Shown in pieces: positions 12,235 to 17,773 of a DNA stretch of 25,000 nucleotides. The notes beneath the pieces are model-generated. The model searched no databases and was not told the DNA's origin. It saw only the letters and a program-made list of their open reading frames with translations. Made by a program: the position numbers and the translations under genes. The DNA lies in assembly GCA_011800805.1 (NCBI GenBank), contig MPNW01000721.1:114711-139710 (forward strand). Direction: 5' to 3'. Origin of the DNA: Hirudo medicinalis. Its lineage: Eukaryota; Annelida; Clitellata; Hirudinida; Hirudinidae. Numbering within the stretch: position 1 is the stretch's first letter; each line of letters starts with the position of its first letter.

Positions 12235-15200
12235 GTTGTTGTTATTATTATCATTATTATTATTATTATTACTACTATTATTATTATTATTTATTTATTA
12301 GCTCTGCTATTTCTTTTGATAAAACATCCTCCTCCTTGGAGGATGCATGTCATCCGTGTTTCCTTCCTTTCGTTTACCTTTGATTTTTACTCTCGTCGAT
12401 AAATCCTTTCGTCGAAAGTTTGTCAAATATTGTTCCAAATTGCCGGACGGAATTGCTGAGTCTCATCCGAACTCCTCAATCGATCAGACATCCAGATCAA
12501 CGGCGTCAGGCCGGTCCCAGAGATCTCGAGCAAGTTCCTGCCTTCGAACGTCTCTGAGGCAGTTCGATCCTTCTACAAGTTCAACAACGTCGAGCTGTTC
12601 ATCCTCGACCGGCCTTACCACAAGGGAGAAGTCGACCAGAACAACGAATTCATGGTTCGTGCATCGACCGATTGATTGATTGATTGATTGATTGGTTGGT
12701 TGATTGATCGACTGATTGATTGGTTGATTGATTGATTGGTTGGTTGATTGATTGATGGGAAGCAGCGGTTTCATCTTATTGGGAGGGGGATTGTTGTTTT
12801 TAAAATATCAATTCCTTTTGTTTGAGCAATAAAACATACAATGAACGTGAAATAAAAATGAACTTTATGAAATCACATGACAAATTTTTTTTTTAACGTC
12901 AACTAAATTACGATCCTCCGACCAGACCCTCCACATCGAGAGGTCCAACCTCAAGACGGGCTGCAGGCTACCCGGCATCCTCCGGTGGACCCAGGTGCAG
13001 TCCGTCTCCAAACTCCACCTCTGCCCCGTGGAGGTTGCCATAGATACCATGCAGAAGATGAACTCTGAACTCCAGGCCCTGGTCATCGAGTACTCGTCAA
13101 ACGAGGACATCAACTTGAACCCGCTGACCATGAGGCTGCAGGGAGTCATCGATGCCGCTGTCCAGGGGGGCGTGAAGAAGTACCAGCAGGTCTGCCGGGG
13201 TGTGGAGCGTGGGTGACGGGGTTGCCAGTAGGGATTGCAGGGATTGACCTTTTTTCATCTAAGGTCGTAGGTCGTACAAAAGGGGGCGATGATAAATACG
13301 TCAGAAACTAATAAAAGGGAATAATACAAGATTTACATGACGAATGACTGATTGACCAGAAATGGTTGATCGGTTGAAGCGATTGATTTACTCGAAGAGG
13401 GTCGTCAAGGCGGACCTGGGTTTTTTAAATAAGGCACATGATCTTGGTCGTTCCAGGTGTTTTTAGCAGAAGAGTTCCTGGCCAAGTATCCGCAGTACGG
13501 CAGCCAGATCGTCCAGTTGCAAGAGTTGCTCGAGTTTCAGGTAATCGAACGCCTCGGATTTCTGCCCAGAATCCCAATTCGAGAACGACTTTGGAATGAA
13601 AAAAATCGATCTCTTAATTGGTCAAGTTGATTATTAAGTCGATCATTCGATCGCAGGTCCAGATCCTCGACTACGCCCTCACCATCCACGGCAAACTGGC
13701 ACCGCCCGAGGTCCTGCCCCTCCACAACCGACTCCAGGAACTCTTCCACGACATGAAGGGAGAGGTCTTCAGAAACGTGAGCACCTTTCATTGTGGTCGT
13801 CGTTTGTCGTCGCCGTGGTTACTGGACGATCAAATTTTATTCGCACGCTTTATTGGTAATTGGCATTGCAATTTATAATTACGATAATATGCGATCTTGG
13901 TATGGTGATGATGATGATGATGATATGGTGCTGATGATGATGATGGTGATGATGATGATTATGATGACGACGACGATGATGGTGATGATGATGATGATGA
14001 TGATGATTATGATGACGACGACGATGATATGGTAGTGATGATGATGATGATGTGGTGGGGTGGTGGTGGTGATGATGATGATGATTTGGTGGTGATGATA
14101 ACGATGTTTCCAGTCGGCAGAAGTTCTTCCGAGCACTTCGCAGTCGGCCAGGAGCAGTTCCTCCTCCTTGTGAGTTCATTCGACCGTTTTGAGAACCTCA
14201 TTTCATCTGCTCGTCTTCATCGTCATCTTCATCTTCGTCCGTTCGAATTTAAGGTCCGGCCTGAGCCTCGCGACCGCCAACAGGAACTCGGGTTCGTTCA
14301 ACGGATCCGAGCCGACCCCCGTCGAGCAGAGCCTCTTCAAGCAAGTAAGCGAGCGAGTTCTGCGATGATCGAAGGCGCTCTTTTTGGCGCTCTCGTTTTA
14401 AACCTCGGCATGGCTCGCGGGAATGTTCGTCCGTGCGTGCGTGCATGTTTGTTCTCCTTTCCAACGTCGGTTTCATCTTTTTCCACGGAGCAGAAGGGTC
14501 AGACCACCTCGAGATGGTACACGGACGAGCCCCCGAACGTCGCCCGGCCCAAGAACGACGTAAAGCACTTTCCCTTTCCTTTGTTTAGTTGCATGCTAGA
14601 GTCCTCGACCCTCTCTAGCCTCCCAATGACCTCACCTTTGACCTGCAGGTGACCTCCAGGGCTTCTGCTTTGCTCAACTTCAAGTCGAACAAGAAGAACT
14701 CGTCCACGCCCACGCTCCTTCGGTCGGATTCCAACAAAAGTTTGTTTCCGCGTTTCAAAGTTGTCGCTGTCGTTGATGCTGTTGTTGTTGCTGTCGTTGT
14801 TGTCGTTGTTGTTGTTGTTGTTGCTGTTTGAAATGCTGCTGCTGGTAATTGTGTTGCATGCTGTTGCTGTCGAGTGAGTGGGGGTTTGCAGGTGCCCTCC
14901 AAGCCCTCGTCGGGGTTTGAGCTCGTGTCGAGTCGCAATGCGACGGCATGTCGTTGGTGACGTCCGACTTCTCGAAGTGGGGTGCCGCTCGGATAAAGTG
15001 CAATTCGGACATTTTACAGCATGACTTGCGTACATGTTATTAACAAAGATATTACAATTAATGATATAATGATTTTAATTACGATATTAAGCTTAACAAT
15101 GCATTGCGATCATGTACTCAAGTACTCAAGTACTCGTTCTCATCGGCAGGGCTCGTGATTCGCGAGGATTCCGTGTTCTTCGACAGGCCCGCCTCCGACC

Positions 15201-15264
15201 AGTGTGGCAAGGTGATTATCATAATTTGTTAATTTATCGACAACGTTTTCCATTTTGATTGGCA

Positions 15265-15296
<32 letters not shown>

Positions 15297-15557
15297 AATG
15301 TTTGTCATTAATTATTTCCACAGAGCACCTTGAATTCCAGGCAGGCAAAATTATTCGAAGAGAAAGCCAAAGAATCGGAGGTTCGCCCAGAAAGGTCGTC
15401 ACCCGACAAGTGTTCAACGCCCCTTCCTCCCGTGGGTCCTCCAGTCTTGCCCCCAAAGAGGCTCTCGGGCTTTCCAAAGCCCCCTCTGGCTCTCCCTAAG
15501 CCCCCTCCGCCTCCGCCTCCTCCTCCACAATCCACAGACAGGATGGACCTTGATTGA
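645..15557 (+). CDS. DOCK1: DOCK-family Rac guanine-nucleotide exchange factor, DOCK1/DOCK180-like (DOCK-A class), 49 exons
   Basis: Predicted cytoplasmic Rac activator. In this family (DOCK180, CED-5, Myoblast city) the protein works with ELMO and CRK in cell migration, engulfment and myoblast fusion. Exons: 645-681, 769-852, 921-961, 1036-1091, 1158-1251, 1337-1488, 1681-1831, ~2139-2317, 2439-2520, 2582-2711, 2777-2852, 2921-3015, 3154-3276, 3399-3522, 3665-3760, 4242-4305, 4429-4535, 4599-4749, 4990-5087, 5155-5238, 5320-5420, 5497-5664, 5738-5843, 5934-6126, 6357-6487, 6906-6998, 7240-7338, 7552-7646, 8088-8166, 8636-8736, 8809-8867, 8989-9137, 9319-9404, 10169-10270, 10503-10563, 10739-10981, 11178-11264, 11471-11575, 11954-12095, 12488-12654, 12926-13189, 13457-13540, 13657-13776, 14114-14169, 14254-14344, 14494-14559, 14649-14739, 15150-15211, 15324-15557. 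The start is chosen because MW...KLGV matches the family N-terminus. About 1,819 residues fits DOCK1/2/5 (about 1,830-1,870). Phases agree throughout except for one missing base in exon 14. The exon 8 start is uncertain (2139 or 2148). I judged class A over class B by motif comparison from memory. Confidence 0.93.
3761..4241. other. DOCK intron 15, no internal feature
   Basis: A 481 bp intron between two DHR1 exons. It is AT-rich unique-looking sequence without a microsatellite, SINE or further coding segment that I can support. Confidence 0.6.
4536..4598 (+). other. GC-AG intron 17 of the DOCK gene
   Basis: Exon 17 ends TACAAG and is followed by GCACTT instead of GT; the next exon starts after TATTTCAG with TGCGAAGAG. 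The join reads IYK/CEESK in phase 0 and matches the family pattern (YVYKCDE in relatives). No nearby GT gives the same frame, so a non-canonical GC donor is needed. Confidence 0.8.
6127..6356 (+). other. GC-AG intron 24 of the DOCK gene, with an internal minisatellite
   Basis: The exon ends GAAGAAG and the intron begins GCAATT, close to the AG|GCAAGT consensus of GC-AG introns. Joined to 6357 it reads [13 protein letters not shown], in frame and like the LF...SRR..LP stretch of DOCK proteins. GT dinucleotides in the exon break the frame. Without splicing, translation meets TAG at 6132. Confidence 0.72.
6198..6330. repeat. Degenerate ~32-36 bp tandem repeat in DOCK intron 24
   Basis: About four imperfect copies of a unit built around TTATTCRTGAAGGTAAY followed by GAGTGRAT. 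Each copy carries an AGGTAA motif that resembles a strong 5' splice site (GT at 6220, 6252, 6280 and 6312). It lies in the intron that starts with the weak GC donor. Confidence 0.7.
6561..6692. repeat. (GTT)n/(ATT)n microsatellite, DOCK intron 25
   Basis: Alternating GTT and ATT triplets over about 130 bases, interrupted by single substitutions. It accounts for poly-Ile and poly-Asn reading frames on either strand, which are not genes. Confidence 0.95.
7101..7219. repeat. (GTT)n then (ATC)n microsatellites, DOCK intron 26
   Basis: A pure GTT run at 7101-7131 is followed by CATGATCATCATCACCTT repeats at 7168-7219, just before the acceptor at 7239. The polypyrimidine tract of this intron is short (TCTTCTACCAG). 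Confidence 0.9.
7763..8045. repeat. Long (AAT)n-type tract with an ambiguous base, DOCK intron 28
   Basis: About 280 bases of AAT triplets with scattered GAT, CAA and TTA interruptions. An N at 7940 lies in the middle of a non-repeat island (GCAGCTTCC) and probably marks an unresolved consensus position, so the tract length is unreliable. Confidence 0.95.
8152..8255. repeat. 52 bp perfect-period tandem duplication across an exon-intron boundary
   Basis: The segment 8152-8203 (last 15 bases of exon 29, its splice donor and 37 bases of intron) is repeated at 8204-8255 with a single C-to-T difference. The copy restores an identical CAG|GTGAGT donor 52 bases downstream. Use of the second donor would add 52 bases, which is not a multiple of three. 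Confidence 0.95.
8395..8578 (-). mobile_element. tRNA-derived SINE, copy A, reverse orientation, DOCK intron 29
   Basis: On the minus strand this begins TGGCCGAACGGG (box A-like), then GTCGTAATGCGTCGTGTTCGAAACCC (box B at about 8521-8534) and a GCCTGCACC end, matching copy C at 22182 nearly base for base across the tRNA-related head. The 3' body differs from the other copies and keeps only a weak trace (CCATATAAAATGG) of their GCGCTATATAAATG motif. The 5' acceptor-stem half is missing or altered. Confidence 0.8.
9184..9211. repeat. (GTT)n microsatellite, DOCK intron 32
   Basis: Nine uninterrupted GTT triplets between the donor at 9138 and acceptor at 9318. Confidence 0.92.
9418..9470. repeat. 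(GTT)n/(GTC)n microsatellite at the start of DOCK intron 33
   Basis: Mixed GTT and GTC triplets beginning 13 bases after the splice donor at 9405. Confidence 0.9.
9659..9828. repeat. (GTT)n/(GTA)n compound microsatellite, DOCK intron 33
   Basis: About 170 bases made almost wholly of GTT with GTA blocks at about 9700-9723 and 9778-9788. Apparent poly-Val, poly-Cys and poly-Thr frames here are repeat artefacts. The rest of the 764 bp intron (9829-10168) has no supported feature. Confidence 0.95.
10278..10345. repeat. (GAT)n microsatellite, DOCK intron 34
   Basis: GAT/GGT triplets starting eight bases after the donor at 10271. Confidence 0.93.
10578..10687. repeat. (GAT)n/(GGT)n microsatellite, DOCK intron 35
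   Basis: Degenerate GAT, AGT and GGT triplets filling most of a 175 bp intron. A clean (GAT)n block ends it at about 10670-10685. Confidence 0.9.
10996..11067. repeat. (GAT)n followed by (AAT)n, DOCK intron 36
   Basis: Eleven or so GAT triplets switch to AAT triplets after a TTTT interruption. Confidence 0.93.
11300..11409. repeat. (GTT)n/(GTC)n microsatellite, DOCK intron 37
   Basis: About 110 bases of GTT with GTC and GCT variants, occupying half of the intron between 11265 and 11470. Apparent poly-Val/Leu/Cys frames are repeat artefacts. Confidence 0.95.
11579..11612. repeat. (GTTT)n microsatellite, start of DOCK intron 38
   Basis: Eight GTTT units directly after the GTGG donor at 11576. 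SINE copy B lies further into the same intron. Confidence 0.93.
11751..11920 (+). mobile_element. tRNA-derived SINE, copy B, DOCK intron 38
   Basis: The head TTGCAAGTTAGCTCAGAGGG has a box A, followed by GTTCGAAACCC (box B). GCAAG and CTTGC at the ends of the head could pair like an acceptor stem. The body contains two copies of GGCGCTATATAAATG, the second ending the element. The short insert of eight A in the loop region is copy-specific. It is in the sense orientation of the DOCK gene. Confidence 0.85.
12141..12300. repeat. (ATT)n/(GTT)n microsatellite, DOCK intron 39
   Basis: About 160 bases of ATT triplets with GTT, CTT and ACT blocks. The remainder of the intron (12301-12487) contains nothing I can assign. 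Confidence 0.95.
12670..12756. repeat. (GATT)n/(GGTT)n tetranucleotide repeat, DOCK intron 40
   Basis: GATT units with interspersed GGTT units for about 87 bases, beginning 15 bases after the donor at 12655. Confidence 0.93.
13903..14100. repeat. (GAT)n compound microsatellite, DOCK intron 43
   Basis: GAT triplets mixed with GAC and GGT, with a near-perfect internal duplication of about 50 bases (a GATTATGATGACGACGACGATGAT block occurs at about 13957 and again at about 14005). It ends just before the acceptor at 14113. Confidence 0.93.
14761..14826. repeat. (GTT)n/(GTC)n microsatellite, DOCK intron 47
   Basis: GTT, GTC and GCT triplets 20 bases into the 410 bp intron 14740-15149. A short open segment at 14892-14958 after a TTTGCAG acceptor-like site does not fit the exon phases and was not accepted as an exon. 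Confidence 0.9.
15266..15295. repeat. (ATT)n microsatellite, DOCK intron 48
   Basis: Ten uninterrupted TTA triplets shortly before the last DOCK exon. Confidence 0.93.
15324..15557 (+). other. DOCK1: DOCK last exon: proline-rich C-terminal tail
   Basis: The final 77 residues contain PPVLPPKR (about 1781-1788), which fits a class II SH3 ligand (PxxPxK/R) of the kind CRK binds in DOCK180. They also contain PKPP repeats and a run of nine prolines, and end RMDLD before TGA at 15555. A proline-rich tail that docks an SH3 adaptor is typical of DOCK1, DOCK3, DOCK4 and DOCK5. CRK as partner is inference from the motif. Confidence 0.85.
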
Positions 15558-15959
15558 AACAGGGCTTACTTGTAACCAATTTGCATTTAACTGTTGTCAA
15601 TGTCTTGCTATATATTGCCATGTATTGCTATATCTTGCCTCTGTAGAGAATTCAGCATGTCCTTTTCTGTTGCTTCCTTTTCCACTCGCTCCTTCGTTCA
15701 GCGGGAATCAAATCCAGTCAGTATTTCCAGTGCCTCTTTCCGTTTGTTGGATGGATTGATGAATGATTGAATGAATGAGCGAATGAATAACCAGGTGGAG
15801 GTATGGATGGATGAAGTAATGATCAGGTAGTTGAAAGCATTGGTGAGTAGATATATTGGTTCGTGGACAGGTAGATGAGAAATGCACGGATGGACGGATG
15901 GATGGAGGGAATGTTGAATGAATAAATCACTCACGCCACTTGTTTACCTTGTTGAGAGA
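15558..15959. other. DOCK 3' flank with a degenerate tetranucleotide tract
   Basis: Follows the TGA of the DOCK gene. From about 15749 to 15920 it is built of degenerate GAAT, GGAT and GATT units. An AATAAA at 15921-15926 is the only hexamer in the first 400 bases and might be the polyadenylation signal, but because it is inside the repeat tract it may be chance. Confidence 0.55.
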
Positions 15960-16390
15960 AATTTCTGCCCAGATATCTTAATTGCAAGCCTGAGCCGACT
16001 CCTCCGCCGGTCGTGCTCGTGTGATCTTGTGCGGACGTGGGCTTTCCACTCGCTCATTAGACTCCCCAACGGGGCGATGGCCGCTCCCCACCCGCTCGAA
16101 GGCTACCCAAAAGAGTGGGGCGTTGCTTACCAGTCGGGTGGCGATCGATATCCTTGGAAAAACTCAGTTGCGCAACAACACTTGCTAGAACCCGCACTTG
16201 TCGATAGCGCCTGCTATCTTGTCAAGATTGTGTTTATGTAATCCCAAGGCGAACATTAAGGAGCCGAAGCGGTCCCTTGGGGGGCTTGGGTCTTCTCCTC
16301 CGGCTCTAAAGGACTGGTAGCATCTTGGAAGTATGCTAATGCGAGACGATGGCCGGAAAGGTGTCCGTGCGTTTGAATCTTTTTAACCCT
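15960..16390. other. GC-richer intergenic block of unknown nature
   Basis: About 430 bases visibly richer in G and C than the flanks, free of simple repeats and of any recognised protein. Inverted hexamers and heptamers are interleaved: CCCAAGG (16243) with CCTTGGG (16275), and GAGCCG (16261) with CGGCTC (16301). A T5 run follows at 16380-16384. I compared it by eye with rRNA, 7SK, SRP, RNase P, RNase MRP and U-snRNA motifs and found no match. It may be a repeat element, a structured RNA or a regulatory region. Confidence 0.4.
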
Positions 16391-16662
16391 CGGTTGGCTG
16401 CTTTGTTGGTTTGTGACAGTTTTATTGTGGCGAGAACAGGAAGATATTGTATTGTCGTCGTGTTGGTTGTGAGTTCTTGGCTGGCAGGAGTGGGTTGGTT
16501 TGAGTAGATTTCCAGAGGAATGGAGGAATGAGTTTGGGCTTTAGAATTTGTCTGCTCGAGTGGTTGGGTGGGTAGATTGGCAGATGAGTGAATGGGTGGG
16601 TCTTTAGAAATCTGAATCAGAATCGAAGGCTCGGAGTAGCGCTAACGAGCGGACGTGTGAAG

Positions 16663-16956
16663 ATGGCCGAGAGCAATAAATACATCATCACATTCTTCTG
16701 TCTGAGCTTGTGCTCTTGTGCGTCTGTGCTGATGAGATCAGCAGGTACTGAGATGCGTTTGTTTGACACGACGTTGTGCTGTGTCTCGAACTTTTCCAGC
16801 TGCAACACTCCGGGCCGATGGGATACAACCATCCCGACCTCCCTCTGGCACTCGCATTTACAAGACGGAGATAAGAGCTCCTCACACATGCATTCATTCA
16901 CGCATGCACGCACACGTACTTGGTTGCTCACGGACGCGATGGCCACAATTGAATGA
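16663..16956 (+). CDS. Candidate small secreted protein (weak)
   Basis: An ATG in good context (AAGATGG) opens 97 codons ending at TGA/TAG near 16956. The first 28 residues look like a signal peptide: a charged start (MAESNK), a hydrophobic core (YIITFFCLSLCSCASVL), then MRSAG. The remainder has a CC pair and another Cys but no known domain. Alternatively, exon 16663-16744 ends at AG|GTACTG and joins through a 55-base intron to 16800 (TTTTCCAG acceptor), giving a different tail up to about 16975. No homologue is recognised, so it could be chance. Confidence 0.25.
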   Translation: MAESNKYIITFFCLSLCSCASVLMRSAGTEMRLFDTTLCCVSNFSSCNTPGRWDTTIPTSLWHSHLQDGDKSSSHMHSFTHARTRTWLLTDAMATIE

Positions 16957-17099
16957 GCACAAAAGAAGCATCTGACATCACACCTAGTAGAAGACCCTTT
17001 GATATGCAGACCAGATAAGAGCCTCCATTGAAAGCTCTCTCTCCGAATAACTTGATTTATTGCAGACCATTGGTAGCGAAGTGTGAGCAACTATCTCAG

Positions 17100-17773
17100 A
17101 AGACTTGGTTTTTCGAGTCTTCAGGAATCCGATATCAGAGAGGGGTGGTCTCAAAAGGAAATTAAATTATCGGAGAATTTTCTGTTGAGTTTTCATTGTT
17201 TCGATTATTTTTAATTATTACGAGACAATCCATCGGTTTGAACTTGTGTAGCATTTCGAGTTATTAATTCACGTAAACAATACAATACAATACAATACAT
17301 TGGATGGATTGAATGAAATGAATTTCATAATTTGAGATAAAAGAATCATCGTAAAATCGTTTCATACAAATTTAGTATCTTCAGCGGATGTTCAAAAAGT
17401 CGAAATGCTATATTAAGAACCGAGCCATTCGTCCAATCAGAACAAGACTTTAGAATGACGGACGGACTCGAGTCCCGCCTACGGCCAATCAGAAAGCGAA
17501 AAACTATGCCAGGCCGAGAAGTGGTCAACGCTGACATGACCCAAATAGATATTCATCCTTAACAGAGTGAAACTATTTGACTTTGAGACTTTGAGAAGAT
17601 CTGATGTTGTTTTTGTTCGAAATTTCATGAATTTTTTAGCTGTAAACACAACTAATTGATGATTAATATTTGTTGTCATAATTACTCCTGATATTCGACC
17701 GGATATTCGGAGCGGATAAACATTGTCGGACGTACTTCATCGATCGAATTCGTGCCGTTATATTTGAAACAAA
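17100..17773. other. Upstream region of Hox3
   Basis: Probable promoter and 5' UTR of the homeobox gene. It includes a short (ACAAT)n run at 17277-17299 and a CCAAT pair described separately. No TATA box is evident near the ATG. Confidence 0.45.
17431..17492 (+). promoter_or_regulatory. Pair of CCAAT boxes (NF-Y-like) upstream of Hox3
   Basis: GTCCAATCAGAA (CCAAT at 17433) and GGCCAATCAGAA (CCAAT at 17485) are near-identical, in the same orientation and 52 bases apart. Both fit the NF-Y consensus RRCCAATCA. They lie about 290-340 bases before the Hox3 ATG, consistent with a proximal promoter. Binding is inferred from the motif only. Confidence 0.5.

Larger units (their letters stand above)
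10739..13776 (+). other. DOCK1: DOCK exons 36-43: DHR2 catalytic GEF domain
   Basis: Roughly residues 1217-1620. Lobe A begins at [20 protein letters not shown] and runs through [14 protein letters not shown]. Lobes B and C include [27 protein letters not shown] and a [16 protein letters not shown] segment. The valine in AAVQGG (about residue 1543) sits at the DOCK nucleotide-sensor position that displaces GDP and Mg2+ from Rac. No catalytic element appears missing, so the domain looks functional. Confidence 0.92.

Noticed and set aside
14892..14958. Possible extra DOCK exon after a TTTGCAG site
   Set aside because: Neither usable phase stays open and joins exon 47 to exon 48, whereas direct joining of 14739 to 15150 gives a continuous frame.
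16725..16745. CTGATGAG resembling a hammerhead ribozyme core
   Set aside because: No GAAA box or third stem at the right distance; a second CTGATGAG at about 23,479 likewise lacks the rest of the core.
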